In this document: one piece after another, positions 1 through 12,529 of the stretch
How positions within the stretch are numbered: position 1 is the first letter of the stretch
How the letters are laid out: every line of letters starts with the position of its first letter
Origin: Solea solea
Lineage: Eukaryota > Chordata > Actinopteri > Pleuronectiformes > Soleidae
Assembly: GCF_958295425.1 (NCBI RefSeq)
Contig: NC_081148.1
Location: 12,941,360 to 13,005,359, forward strand
Length of the DNA: 64,000 nucleotides
Reading direction: 5' to 3'
Position numbers and translations under genes: made by a program
Notes under the pieces: model-generated
Seen by the model: the letters and a program-made list of their open reading frames with translations, nothing else
Told to the model about the DNA's origin: nothing
Databases searched by the model: none

Positions 1-1025
1 AACAACGGATGCAGCTCCTTCTTCGCTGTTGGATCAAACTAACAAATGAATAGTGTATATATCTTGACTGCCATCTATTGGTCATATAAGTTACTTTTCC
101 TCTATTTTGGTGTTTCTGTTTCATGGTAATCGCCAAACAACAACGCCATCATGTGGTGTGGACCTCTGTCCGAATAAAATGGATTAAAAAAACATTATCA
201 TTAGCGAATTCTTTTTTCCTAATATGCTGAAGAAGCTAACTAAAATACTGCAATTTCTTTGAAGAAGATAATGTATGTTCACATGTTACTCACTCTTTTA
301 TATGTTATAGAAAAACGCAATTTTCTCAATCTAAAAGAAATTTACCTTGAATTTAAGTCGAAGTCGAAATCCAAACACAGCCCATGTGAAGCACAGCGAG
401 TTATTATTTTTCTATAATCAAATTTTTATTAATTATATCAAATACCACGTGCTGATTTTATAGAAAACCACAGAGCACCGGGCTGCAGCTGTCAAAGACA
501 GCTAGTGACTGTGACACGTAAAATTAACAATAGACACCAAAGACAATGAGAGATTTTGGGAGCAAAATAAAAGACAACATATGTCAAAAAATAAAATACG
601 TTAAAGTCATTACAGCCTTTTGGTTGTTAACGGGAGATTGTCTTTAAAGGAAACAAAAAAGTGTTTGTTTCTTCTCTTCATAAATATGAAACTTTGCTAA
701 AAAAAACCATTTTGATTGCTAAATACTCTATAGATACTTTAGGAAGCCAAAAACTACATTTTTAAACAAAAATTCAAAGTCACAGATGATATAATCCAGA
801 ATAAATCTACAGCTCAGGCAGTAAGTGTGTTGTCTCCGTGCATCCGGCGGCGGCAGGTCACTGTGAACCAAACAAACCCACTCCGGTCTTTGACTAGTGA
901 CGCAAATTTCCCGCCCTCACTTCTGCGGTCCTATACGTGTGGAGAAAGAAAGTCAACAAAGTAGTGATTTCCCCACGTTGTATTGTACTTTAACATATTT
1001 TAACTTTCCACGCCGCTGGCTAACG
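1..1025. other. Upstream region of mcmbp, 5' UTR and likely promoter
   Basis: No coding exon is recognisable here. The last ~200 bases are less AT-rich than the rest and run into the mcmbp start codon, so the transcription start is probably between about 820 and 1000. In mammals SEC23IP lies upstream of MCMBP, but nothing in these bases translates into a SEC23IP-like protein, so that gene, if present, is beyond the left edge. The first ~800 bases are AT-rich and otherwise featureless. Confidence 0.5.
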
Positions 1026-2780
1026 ATGCCCTCCACACACACAGACTGGATCAACAGTCCACTGGCTGTCGTTGAAGAGATGTTTGGTAAGAGACAAAAC
1101 CGGAACTTCTCTCCATGACAGCTAACGCGTGAAGCTAGCCTGTTAGCTCTGTGCTAACTGTCGTGCTCAAAGTGTAGCCGCAGTTCTTCTGCTCCTGAAG
1201 TAAAAAATATGAAAGTAACATTTTCTGCGGATTATAGAAGCCGCTGCTGCTTTAATGTGACATGTCACACACGTGTTTACACGAAACACAGATGTTTGTT
1301 GGAGCAATTTGATGTAAAGAACCGTCCGCACACATCAACACTGAAAGCATCAACGTGGTGCGTTCACGGACCAGTCAAGAGCTTTAAATCATGTACTTAG
1401 TGAACATGAATGACTGCAGTGCACGTGCTTTTATCTAATGTAAATTAAAGACACATCTGTCCTCAAACGCAAGAGGTAATGTTTTCTTATGTAGTAATAA
1501 AGTGGTCAGTATGATATCATCCCTTATCGGGAAAAGTGGTGAATTTCTATAATCGTGTTAATGGGTAAATGAAGAAAAACATCAATATTTCACGAGATTG
1601 ACTTGAAAGCTCCCCATATAGGCACAGTAGAAATAGATAATAGACGATCTATTATCTATTTCTACTGTGCCTATTGGGAGCAGCATATTTCCTCATGACA
1701 TATTAGTCATTCATTCATCATCTATGACCTTATTAAATAATTTTTCATGAATACATTTGTTTTTTCTGCGTTGTCTCTCACCACCGTAATATTTTTTTTG
1801 AAGAATCTTTAAAAATTGATACATTAAACACGTTTTTAGTTATCGCAATTATATTGTTCATTTTAAAAATCGTGTGAAACTAAAAGCAATGTTTTTATAC
1901 ATGTTGTTTCTGCTCATAATAGTTATTTTAATATAAATGATAACATTTCTTACTCAGATTGATGGATACTAATAGAATTTTCACAACAAAAATGCATACC
2001 ATACGTCTAATATTTATTCTGTTATTATGCCCATTCCTGTTCATTCAATTTGAAGATAAGTAATAACCAGCTTTTACTGATATTTCAGCTGCTTCCCAGA
2101 ACAGTCCAAACTCTGGATGGGAGGCAAAAGCGGTTGAATTCTTCAAAGAGCAGCTGAAAGAGAAGGACGCTCATATTTCGGTAATAAATGCTGCTGTGTA
2201 ACTTTTTCAGAAAGTGGTGCAAAAATGTGCAGCCTGTTTCAGCACATTCACAATCACAGCCTCTTCTGTTCTGGTGCAGGTTCCGTCGTTGAACGACGTC
2301 CCTTTGCATTACCTGAAGCCAAACAGCCTAGTGAGATTTCGTTGTTTAATCCAAGACATGTTCGATCCAGAGTTCTACATGGGAGTGTATGAGACTGTTG
2401 ATGCATCAACAAAGGCTAACGTAAGTGTGTTATTTTCCTCATCTGTGCTGCTCTTTGCATAACAGCAGCCATCCCATCATCTCATTTTACTGTCTGAATA
2501 TCCCCAGGTGCTGAGATGTGGGAAGTACAAAGATGTGACAGAGTGTGGGGTATGTGCATTTCTGTTTAATCAATTAAAGCCGTGGTTCTCAAACTGTGGT
2601 ACAGGCTTCCTCTGTTGGTACTTGGAGGAAAATCAGAAAATACTGTTTATACCAGGGTAATGTGATCAGAGTGGAGTTGAAGATTTTTTACCAGGTGAAA
2701 AAATTAGACAAATGGCAAAAAAATAATAATAATTAGAGTCGCTTTATCTCTTGCTCAGTTTTATTCTAATTTCACTATAC

Positions 2781-2829
<49 letters not shown>

Positions 2830-5800
2830 GTATATGTGAGGAAGAGGAGGATGTTGAAAGAGCAAATTGTCTTATTATGCGTAGCTGACTTTGCTCGGCC
2901 TATTTACACCACTGTATTTTAACATTGGCAACAATGGTGTTTTCTCAGGTGGAACTTGGTATAAAAAGTTTGAGAACCACTGAATTAAAGCATACATAAA
3001 TGCATCAGCTGAGCTTCAGCTTTGCCATTAACAATACTTATGCTTTCATTTATTTCCAGGTGGACTTTAACTCCTCGAACACTGTGACTGCCGAGAGACA
3101 GACTTTCTACTGTGTGCCAGTCCCTGGAGAAAATCCCTGGCTGAAGGAAATATCCTCATTACAAATTATAACACTTGTGCCATCAGGCACATGTGAGTTT
3201 CGGTTGAAATCAAGGATTGTCTGATGGAACAGAGCACTTTCTTTTTAAAATCAGATTTTTAAACTCTGTTTCTTTTCCCTGGACTTTAATTTTATCCAAA
3301 ATTGTATTAGTTATGAGAAATTTAGTTGTTTGTTGTTTTACCTTGCATGTGATGATAAGCGTATTATATCTTGTATACATGATTCAAGTGCCTGACTTCA
3401 AATATTCCCCCTCTAGTTTTCCTTAATTCTGTAACACAGCTATGCCAGCTCCAGCCAAGCAAGAGTGGTTCCTTCCACCTCATATGTGCCGAGCAGACAG
3501 AAGCGAAGCTACGAGGACGACGACGACGACATGGACACGCAGCCGCAGCCGCAGAAACAGAGGGAGCCACAAAGCGGTAAAGTGCAGATTGAAAGCTATT
3601 GAAATTTAAATTTGGCATTGTGTGTTTTGCGTGCACCTAAAATCATCCTGAAGAGCTGAAAGCTTGTGTAGCTGACACCGTCCTACAGATCATAAGTCGT
3701 GACCATGGAATTTAGTTTTATTGCTGCTTTCATCAAAGTATTTTAAATAAATTAACATAAAAAGGAAAAGAACAATAGGGTATAAGATTGTCACAATATT
3801 AGCAGCAGATAAAATATACCAAAAAATATGTGCATAGTAGGAGATATGATGAATGGAGTGTGATTTTCAAAGCTCCCTGCTGAAATCACGTTTACTGCAC
3901 TCTACCTCTTTCTACAATGTCCTTCAATATCACACAGCGATGTCCGTTTAGTTGCTGTGAATCTGTGTCAGTGACAGTTCACTGACATTTTAGTGCAACT
4001 GTTGTCGACCTATATGTCAGTGAATTAAATGCTGTTCTAGCTGTTTTATTTACTGTTGAAGTTTTGTGTATTGGTATTTGGCACAGGAAGCTTGTAACTT
4101 GTACATCAGATAACTAAATTACATGTTACACTCATTACATCATCGTAGATTATTTAACACTGAAAGATTTTGTCTTCCCTCGGCTGCAGGTCCTCATAGT
4201 CTCATAGAACAGCAGGGAAACAGCGACTGTAAACGGCAGGAGACAGAAGCTCCGTCCACCCAGACGGCGTCTTCGTCTCATATTGACCTTAATTTCCCGC
4301 TGCCTGGAGAAAAAGGTCCTTCCTGTTTAGTTAAGGTATGTTGCATTTTTCCACGCTAACCACCAGGTGTGGGAATCTCGGGGTAACTCAGTTATTCTCT
4401 GAAAACGTGCAGTGCACTGATTATGGATCAGCTCCATCAGCAGCATTAAATAGAGAATTACCTTAGTCATGCGGTGAAGAGTCAAGAGTCAGACTTTGGA
4501 AAAAAAAGCAGCAATGTTTCTTTCCAAAGTTTGCCAGTTAATTATGTTGGAAATATATTCATAAATTTATACTATACCAATCTGCTGGTGCTTTTTTTGT
4601 GTGCGTCCTTTCTTTAAAAGAATAGTGTGTACATTTTAAATGTCTGTGACATTGAAACCATCCAAACATACAAGCCCAATAAATCAGTTTTCTCCTCCGC
4701 ATGTATACTGGGGCTTGGCAAGTCTTTCTTGATCGGACTGCGGTCGATTGAACTGTGCATGTGAACGTACTGACCATTTTGTTTTACATCACAACTGATT
4801 TAGGGTGTGAGATACTGAAATGAATGTCTAAAGAGAACAGTTGGAATACGGACCAGAGTCGTCCTCTCAGAAAGTTCTGCATGCTCATCTGATGCGTGGG
4901 GGTAATTGTGGGGTGGGTAGCGACACTGGCAGTGTTTTGGCAACAGAAGTTACACACTGTACCTTTAACTCTTCGACCACTCTATGGCATCAATACAAGC
5001 AAACAGGGGCAGATACAGACAGTATCACTGTATGCCAGACTGTTGACTCAGTCAATGTTAACTCAACTACTTTAAGAGGTGATTTGATTTCAGACACGAT
5101 GGCACCGTTATAAATGCACTATTATGTGTTAATAGGGTTAAACACTGCATACTGTTGGCAGGTATATGAGGACTGGGAGAGCTTCAAACTGAATGACACA
5201 CTCGAGGTCTATGGGATCCTCTCTGTCAGTCCTGCTCTCAGTGCGCTGGCTGATGAGAAGTAAGACATGTAATTCTGTTTGATTTCCCTCTGCTTGTGAT
5301 GTGCCAACTCACTCGCTCGCGTCCTGTCCTCACAGAGACGCCTCATCGTCCGTGCTGGACCCCACGGAGAGCATGGAGACGGCAGAGGAGCAGAGAGTGC
5401 ACAGCCCGCCAGCCTCACTAGTCCCTCGTCTCCATATGCTCTACGCCAAACCGCTGCAACACAACAACCCTCTGCTGCCTTCCTTCAGCTTAACAGACAA
5501 CAGTGCCTGTAAGGACAACAGTATGAATGCAGCTCAGTGACCATATATGTCCCCCATGTGTATGTGTGACTGTTGTATGGCAGTGTAGATTCTTATTTAT
5601 GAACAGAATGCTATTGCGCAACATCCCACCAATTTTTTTTATGTTCACTATGTATGATTTTCCATATTCAAACCCAGTGTAATCTCACTGTCAGAAAAAC
5701 CCAAGGGATTACCATTATAGGTAGGCAATTAATGATTGTTTTCATAGTCTATCGATTATTTTCCCGATCACTTGCTTGGTCCATAAATATCCAAAAATAG

Positions 5801-8800
5801 TGATCGGTGTTTCGCACGATGATGATCTCAAATATCTTTAATATCTAATTATTAATGACCCATTAATCGACCATCAAATAAATTTAGTTGACACTTAATT
5901 TACTAATCCATTAATAATCAATGAATCATTGCAGCCCTGTAATTTGGGCATGATGTGTTAATTAAGTTTATTTATTAGTCTGTCGAGAAAGTGATGTTCA
6001 TATTCAGGTAATGATTAAATTTATCAAGCAGAAACTCGGCTTCAAATCCGCTTATTGAAGGTCCACTGTTGGCAGAAATTGAGTATATTTTTGCCTAAGT
6101 GTGTTTGCTTAAGTGTATAATTTCTGTAAAACAATCATCTCTTGGTTCCCTAACGCATTAGGGGAAAGGGAGGAGTGGGTCTTCTGTTTGTTACAATCCT
6201 CATGTCGCTTATTCTTACACACTGGACTTTAAAGAGTGAACTTGCATCCGTTCCATCTTGATTTGATCCAGCAATTACTTTTTTGTTTTGGTAATTAATA
6301 GCTTAAATAAATCAGCATATAAAACTAATTGCGAGTTACAGCCATAATAATGTTTGTCTTGACATTCACAGTGTGTGAATGCTGCTCCACATATAGTACA
6401 CCTTGCATATATAGTCCGTCACATTATCCTTTCGCCCTCCAGCTGTGGGTGAGCAGGAAAACACGGGCTGTTAAGCTGTATGTTGTAAAGTTTTCAAAGG
6501 AGAGGATTAATGCACGGAGTGTTTTCCACTGTACATCTTTTATAGAGCACTGCATTTAGTTTCTATAGAGGGACTTCTTCTAACTCTTTGTCTCTTTCCC
6601 TCCACAGTTTTATCTTCAACCCTGAGCGAGATGGCCACTATTAGGGCAGAGCTACTCACATACTTCACTCATGTCCTCCTGGGAGATTCCCTGGCTGCCG
6701 AGTACCTCATTCTGCATCTCATTTCTAGCGTGTACGTGTCAAATACAAGCCCGGTCTGTGTAAATAACCAACCGACTGCCCTGTCTTTGTTATGTGGCTT
6801 CTTTCCAAAGCCAGAGGAGCGCTGTCATTTTACAGTGTTGGATTTCCTTGTAGGTACACTAGGCGAGATATTCTCCCACTGGGCAAATTCACACTGAACC
6901 TCAGTGGCTGTCCTACAGTTGCCTCGTACACTGAGCGCCTCTACCAGATCATCCAGCAGCTTGTTCCTTCTGTGAGTGAATTATCTGAATATGAATTACT
7001 GCCAATGATGGCACAGTTAACTCCCTGGCAATTAAGTGGAAAATGTAAATGTAATTCAATCATTTCACTTCTTATATTTTGAAATTATCAAGTATCTTTG
7101 CATTCATTTCATTTAGAATCAAGATACACCAGTAAAAGTACAGTGTTAACTTAATGGACTTAAACACTGTGATAAAATGCCGTTAATTGCGATGAAGTAA
7201 GAAAAAATGAATCATCTGACTGACAGCCCTAGTTAAAGTGTTTTTCCCCTCTCTGTGCAGTCATACTATCTGGGCATGAGCCTGCAAAACATGAACCAGA
7301 TGCGGTTGGTGCCTAAGAAGGACTATGTGGCTAACCGCCTAGTGAGTGGAGCCTTACAGCTGGCCAGAAACACTTCCCTCTTCCTGGATGAAACCAAGCT
7401 GGAGCAGGGACAGCTGGACCCAACAGGTGACAATTCTAGAAACCACAACACCGAGAGGACAATCTCTGTAGTTTAGTGGTCTTGCTGCATCGTGCGAACA
7501 CTGTCGGCACAAATAGTTTGATCGAGTCCACACTAACCACATTTTGTTTGTGTGTGTGTGTCTGTGCGTCTTGTAGGTGTGCGTAACGTCACGGCCCTGG
7601 GCAACTTGATCTCGTGGCAGAAGGTTGATTATGACTTTAACTACCACCAGATGGAATTCCCCTGCAATATTAACGTGCTCGTCGTCTCAGAGGGCCGCTC
7701 GCTACTGCCGGTGAGGACAAAGAGTGATGAGGAGTGCAAAGACAGGGGGAAAACTCACCCCCACCCACTTCTGTCCCCTCCATTCAGCCAACACCCAAAA
7801 AAACTGATAGCAGCTCTACCCAGGCCTCTCTGGTATGGCTGGAGGGTGGGGTAGGGAGGGGGGATGTGTTTCCTCCAGCCTATCCTGAGACCAGGCTATG
7901 TCAGAACACTGGAGCTTGTTTCCAGCCAGCGTCACACTGTCATCTCAGCTGCCATTGGCTCGCCACAGCTTACCCTTCAGCCGGCGCCTTTATCCCGGGT
8001 GTCACTGTTGTGAAAAGCACGAGGAATGTGCTGTGTTCTATTTCTGTGCGTTGGGCTAATGGGTTGCTATGACGGCAACTGTGTGCCACAGCAGCAATCC
8101 AGGGAGAGGCGTCGGGCCCGGGCCATTTATTAGTTCATCAGCAAAGGGCGGCGCGCAGTAAACAGCGCCCGGGGTTGATTAGTCACAAGTACATGTCTGT
8201 GTTTACCTTGAACAAAGCGGTCAAGCCGATCAGATGGTTCATGGTCAGCCCAAGGATTTGGTTTGCTATTAAGTTTTGACAATAAGCCAGACTAGTCCTG
8301 CACAAAACAGGCAGGAACTACTTTTGCACAGCAACAACATGCAGCTCCTCTGTATAAGATATGAACTTCCAGACAAAATAGAAACTTCTCTGGTGTCTTT
8401 AGGAGTTAAGATATTGTCAACTGGACTTTTTATTTCACCACTCGTCCAAAGATGCTTCTTCAAGTCTGGTTATATAAATGTTGTCCAACTGCCTGCATCG
8501 TAACTCCTGAAGATACAATGACATAAATGACTGAGAACCTTCACCGACATCATTATCTCTGTTTCTCTGAACCTCCACAGTCAGATTCTCAGGTGCACGT
8601 ACAGTCTCACGTCGCCCCTCCACACATGGAGGAGTATCTCAGCAGCATCCACATGCATTCACCGACGTCATCACAGCTGAACAAGCTCAGAATCTACCTG
8701 TGTGTGGCTCGGCTGCTGGACTACAGTATCTCTGATGAAATGACAAAGGTGAGGTGTGCTGTAAACTCTGAAAGTTATGCAGCTGTCCTTTATGTGTTTA

Positions 8801-9224
8801 GCAGGCCTGTTTATGATTGTTTAATGAGCAGTCCTTTAATGCTTGTACTTTTCTGGTGTCCTCAGTCAGTCGAGGATGACTTTGTAGACATGAGGAAGGA
8901 CGACCCCCAGAGCATATCTGCTGAGGACCTCCACAAGATGCTCATTGTGGCAAGGTAGGCGGTGGTTTATATTCATAGAAGTTCCTCGATGTGACATTTC
9001 TGTGCTGATGTATTCTGTGAGATTAATATCAGCCTGGAAATTGTTCTTTAAAAGAAACAACAATAAAATATGATGACAATGGAAACTCTGTCCACAGGTT
9101 GTTGTCTCTGAGTCTGGGACAGACTTCTTTGTCCAGAGACACCTGGCTGAAGGCCAAACACATCGAAGCGCAGCGTAGGAGCCGAATGGAGCAACACAAG
9201 TGTGTCAATGGCAATGAGCCGTGA
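1026..9224 (+). CDS. mcmbp: MCM complex-binding protein (MCMBP/ETG1 family), 16 exons, 635 aa
   Basis: The nuclear protein MCMBP binds MCM2-7 subunits and promotes unloading or assembly of MCM complexes around S phase; this role is family knowledge. Exons: 1026-1086, 2089-2180, 2280-2420, 2508-2549, 3060-3149, 3438-3576, 4190-4335, 5162-5259, 5336-5508, 6608-6731, 6854-6971, 7261-7426, 7577-7710, 8581-8748, 8866-8954, 9098-9224. All phases agree. Recognisable blocks include [62 protein letters not shown] and the C-terminal KCVNGNE; length is close to human (642 aa). The start is the ATG giving MPSTHTDW, which aligns with the family N-terminus; an upstream in-frame GTG at 897 was rejected. Exon 6 has a run of five Asp codons. 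Intron 5 (3150-3437) is AT-AC. The gene converges on inpp5f. Confidence 0.97.
1087..2088 (+). other. mcmbp: mcmbp intron 1
   Basis: A GT-AG intron of about 1 kb. The one structured element is a perfect hairpin at 1610-1681, listed separately. Otherwise it is AT-rich non-coding sequence; the short reading frame near 1209 lacks any recognisable protein. Confidence 0.7.
1610..1681. repeat. Perfect long hairpin in mcmbp intron 1
   Basis: The arms 1618-1644 and 1648-1674 are exact reverse complements of 27 bases separated by a 3-base loop (CGA). After a small internal bulge a further 6 bp pair outside (GCTCCC at 1610-1615 with GGGAGC at 1676-1681). It could be a short foldback element or a recent palindrome. 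No flanking duplication was identified. Confidence 0.85.
2580..2982. mobile_element. hAT-like MITE with 8-bp target duplication, in mcmbp intron 4
   Basis: The 403-bp element is flanked on both sides by the identical 8-mer AATTAAAG (2572-2579 and 2983-2990), the duplication length typical of hAT transposons. Its ends are inverted repeats: CCGTGGTTCTCAAACT at the left, and the reverse complement of the right end reads CAGTGGTTCTCAAACT, a single mismatch. It has no transposase frame, so it is non-autonomous. A (GT)n microsatellite of about 45 bases lies inside, from about 2783. Confidence 0.88.
3150..3437 (+). other. mcmbp: AT-AC U12-type (minor spliceosome) intron 5 of mcmbp
   Basis: The reading frame continues from exon 5 (3060-3149, ending in codon GAA) to exon 6 (3438-3576, starting AGC TAT GCC) only if the intron starts ATATCCTC and ends AC. 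ATATCCT at the 5' end is the U12 donor consensus. TTCCTTAAT at 3419-3427 matches the U12 branch-site consensus TTCCTTRAY, with the branch A (3426) 11 nt before the 3' end, inside the usual 10-16 nt window. A GT-AG alternative does not keep the frame. Confidence 0.9.
5716..5940. repeat. ATCGATTA-rich dispersed repeat (copy 1)
   Basis: This AT-rich stretch has repeated ATCGATTA/TTAATCGA words and a CTTGGTCC motif, ending in GCAGCCCTG. A second copy, in a related arrangement with AACTAATCGAT and CAGCCCTA, lies at about 16805-17096 in inpp5f. It resembles an abundant teleost non-autonomous repeat; its class is not assigned here. Confidence 0.55.
6056..6232. mobile_element. Truncated MITE sharing ends with the 13747-14252 element
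   Basis: It starts AAGGTCCACTGTTGGCAG and ends TTCTTACACACTGGACTTT, so the outer bases are inverted. It shares the terminal words and an internal GTGTATAAT segment with the full-length copy in inpp5f intron 19. At about 177 bp it looks internally deleted. Confidence 0.6.
7711..8580 (+). other. mcmbp: mcmbp intron 13
   Basis: This 870-bp GT-AG intron is more C- and G-rich than the others in its first half. Open frames run out of exon 13 into it (to about 8072), but no protein family is recognisable. Splicing of 7710 to 8581 restores the conserved protein. Confidence 0.6.
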
Positions 9225-9507
9225 CCACGTAATTTAAATTTCTTTTTGATAAAAACAGGTTTGTAATTAAAAAATGGTTTCAATATGCCACCGTTGCATT
9301 CGGCTTTTTCTACACTAGATTGAAAGTATTTTATTTTCTACTGGTGGATAAATGGTATTAATGGATTGTTGTAAAGCAACATCTCAGTGTTGTTGGTCAC
9401 ATTGTTGCCTTACCTGCACAGCCTGTTGTGGGTTCATGCCAGCAGTTTTTGACAGTGTGACGGACCAAATATTCTGTTTGACAAAATATTTTTTTCCTTA
9501 ATATGTA

Positions 9508-9513
9508 AATAAA
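9508..9513 (+). terminator. mcmbp: Probable mcmbp polyadenylation signal
   Basis: This AATAAA lies 284 nt after the mcmbp stop and is followed within 25 nt by a TG-rich stretch. It gives a short 3' UTR, which suits the convergent inpp5f gene. Confidence 0.6.
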
Positions 9514-10662
9514 AGAGTTGTGCTCTAGATGATCATTTCTTATAGTGTAGTTTCTTCTTCTTGATTCAGTGGCCATTGAACAGCTAAATTAAGCAAACAC
9601 TTAGTCTTTGAATTTCTGTGATTTTGGTTTCCAATGATGGAATATTTTTTTGTCAGGTTTGTATGATTTTCAGCTGAAATATTTCATCCATCAAGTTATT
9701 TAGGTGTTCACTTAATATTTTAAGTTGCATAGTTGCTCATCTATCTATAACACACGTGCATGCAGTCTTCTCGTGTGTACTTTTTAATCTAATGGTTGTA
9801 TTTTACTAAAGAAAACCTGTATTGTGCATTATCTAATCAAGTAACACAGCAAAAAAGGAATAAGAATAAATAGGATACTTTAATATACAATACAATCTCA
9901 GGACACTGGAAATCAGTGACAACAGTCAGTTGGTAAAGAGGAGAGACATGACCACAAACATTCAGATGAGATGGATGGTGCTAATGTTAGAAAATGTGCT
10001 TCAACAGTGCAAATCAAATGCTTCAAGACCTCTAGTCACATGATGATATGTCACGGTGTGGGGTCGACCATAGACAACAAATTAGGTGGTGGTTACAAAA
10101 GCAGTTAATGTAAAAACAAAAGGTTAAGGGGGGGAATCTCACCCAGCAAATGCAGGATTACATCTAACTATGTCAGCTTTTGCATATAAAAACCAGACAC
10201 CTGCACTGTGACACTGAGGTCTCTGTCAGGAATGTTGAAGATCACCGTTTTCTTTTTCTTTTCATACATATAACTTGATACAGCCAGGACAGAATAATGT
10301 GTCTCTGCTTTGAGAACTGCTCCAGTGTTTGCAATCCTGAAGGGAATTTTAAAAACAAAAATAACACCTCTTACCCTCTTAATTAAAACGTTGCATTGCA
10401 TCTGTCACCTTAAAGCTTTGGCAGCACCACACACTATCAGCAGGTTCAATAACTATATAATCTAGCACCCACAAAGCAGCCAAGGCTACAGTCTCACTTT
10501 ATACAATTTTAGTCAGATATAATATACACTTATTCCACATCTTATCTGCTGGTGTGCACGATGAATGCAGAAAAGAGGCAAATGTTACACAAGATACAAA
10601 TGTTGACCATTTACCTTGGGATATTTCAGCTCAAAGCAAAACAATTACTTACTACAATAACT
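9514..10662. other. Convergent spacer between mcmbp and inpp5f
   Basis: This is AT-rich non-coding sequence between the two predicted polyadenylation signals. No gene, RNA or obvious mobile element was recognised. If inpp5f uses a more distal signal, part of this would be its 3' UTR. Confidence 0.5.
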
Positions 10663-10668
10663 TTTATT
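10663..10668 (-). terminator. inpp5f: Candidate inpp5f polyadenylation signal
   Basis: AATAAA on the minus strand, about 1.86 kb beyond the inpp5f stop codon, would give a long 3' UTR. No equally good hexamer was noticed nearer the stop, but transcript evidence would be needed to decide. Confidence 0.4.
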
Positions 10669-12149
10669 GAGTTTCACCGAATGACAATCTGTAAAGTTTA
10701 ACAGGGGCTAACTGAGGCAAAACATCACTTTTAGAAGTTAGGGGAAAAAACGTATATAACGTAATGTTTACAGTTTCTTACTACATAAATATAACTAGGG
10801 TTCGGCAGCAAACAATCCTAAACGCCAGCAGCAGTGATGTTTCAACCTGCACGTGTCTATGGAGAATGCATGAGCCAGCACATGAAATATCCCAAGATAA
10901 AGCCGAATGACATACAATAACCCTGAACATGATTTTTTTTATACAGTACACCAAATGTAACATGAAAGAATGGACTTAAAAAGGTAGATTTTGACATAAA
11001 TACCTGATAATATACTTAATCCCACTTCAAGTCCCTGTTAAGGCAAATATAATTGCAGTTTGGGGGAGTGCATAAAGCGTCAGTGTTTTATATAAGTGGG
11101 TGGGTGCAGCTGCTTCTATACCTACAAAATGCTACTCTCCCATCCATTTTCGAACATGCAACGTCAATATACAACGCTGGCTTAGGACTCGGTTCAAACA
11201 AACCATCATCAAGTTGTCATTTTCATAATAGTTCTTTCTATACACAATCTTATCAAAACTCCAACCAGCAGTTTTCCGTTTTTTGTGATTATCGCCGACA
11301 GTACTGGGTGTTCCTTTCAAAATATAATGCTCCTCAAACCTCTAAACATATTAGGTTGCCACCCTACTATACACAAAAAAGCTCAAGGGACGGCTCTACT
11401 CAGGGAACAGTTAAACATACAATACTCACTGTACATATCAACAACCATGATACTCCAAAGGTCTTTGTGTAGTCATAATTTCTATTTCTAATGGTATATC
11501 TTGTTATGTTCCACTTGACAACATTGAATTACATAGGATAACTACGTACAGTATGTCGCCTGGCTAGTTTCTGAAAGCTATACAAAGTTAACATAGAACT
11601 ATCCTTTGGGAATCACAAAAGATATTTGGTCAGATTCTACAGCAGTAACATTAACAAACTGAACGTTGTTGTTTTTTTTAACGAGGTCTATATCACAAGT
11701 GCCAACAGGTGACAGTTGGTTGTTCAACATGCAGCTGATCTTTACCTGCCATGTTCATATCAGTCGTTTTACATTAACCTCACATGCAAGCATTGTGGGT
11801 AATGAGTCATCAGATCAAGGACAGCGACATGTTTACATGCACAAAAAAGTACATGTGTAGAAAAAAGTACAGAGTTTACAAGGTCTTAAAAACCTAAACT
11901 CTCCATTATTTCCATAGTTTTTTAAGGTAATTAATCATAAGGACAGCATGTTATTATGACAGGAGAATAAATCGATTGTAACTGCATACAGTTTTCAATG
12001 ACACATGGGAATTTTCACACATTTCCCAAATACTTCCAACATTTGCCGTACCTATGCCATCTTTATACTCCACTCACATTTACATCATGTGTAGGATAGC
12101 ATAAAGGGACGAGAGGGAGTGTTCTCTTGAGAGTAAGATAATTCCTTAA

Positions 12150-12365
12150 TTATTTTTTGGGGATGCCACCGGGTGCCCTTCCTGACACAACTCTACTATT
12201 TATCCGGGCTTGGGGCCGGTACAACAAATAACCTCCAGAGGCTGGGGTCAATTTAGTCTCCAATTAACAATCAGTAATGGGGATTGGGTACCTTCCTTAG
12301 TGAGACCTGGCGGGAACACAAACTGGCAACCCTTCAGCCACATGCCACTTGGTTATGGGCTTCAG
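12150..12365. repeat. SINE/dispersed repeat fragment in inpp5f 3' UTR
   Basis: The stretch contains GGGTGCCCTTCCTGACAC, TTTATCCGGGCTTGG and AGCCACATGCCACTT, words that recur together in common teleost SINE-like or tail repeats. It lies within the predicted inpp5f 3' UTR, in antisense relation to the transcript. The family name is not certain. Confidence 0.5.
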
Positions 12366-12529
12366 TTTATATTTGAAAATTCGGAACAATAGCCGTGAGT
12401 ATGGACCATTTTAGATAAAGGGTAAATTTGACAGTGCATTTCTTGGCTGAGTAGCGACTCTATGTGCACACTTTTGCTACTGCTACCATACAGGAAGTTT
12501 CAACATGTTGTACGGCTACAAGGAAAGCA

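Larger units (their letters stand above)
5509..6607 (+). other. mcmbp: mcmbp intron 9, filled with teleost repeats
   Basis: This 1.1-kb intron holds two repeat-like blocks: an ATCGATTA-rich dispersed element (about 5716-5940) and a shortened MITE (about 6056-6232). Both have relatives elsewhere in this window, in introns of inpp5f. No exon is recognisable between them. Confidence 0.6.

Noticed and set aside
1..300. Possible sec23ip 5' end at the left edge
   Set aside because: Expected from mammalian gene order, but no SEC23IP-like peptide is encoded here.
897..1025. In-frame GTG extension of mcmbp exon 1
   Set aside because: The extra residues are not like the family N-terminus; the ATG at 1026 gives the conserved start.
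11053..11491. Plus-strand frames of up to 139 codons in the inpp5f 3' UTR
   Set aside because: No homology, no splice or promoter context, and antisense to the predicted inpp5f UTR.
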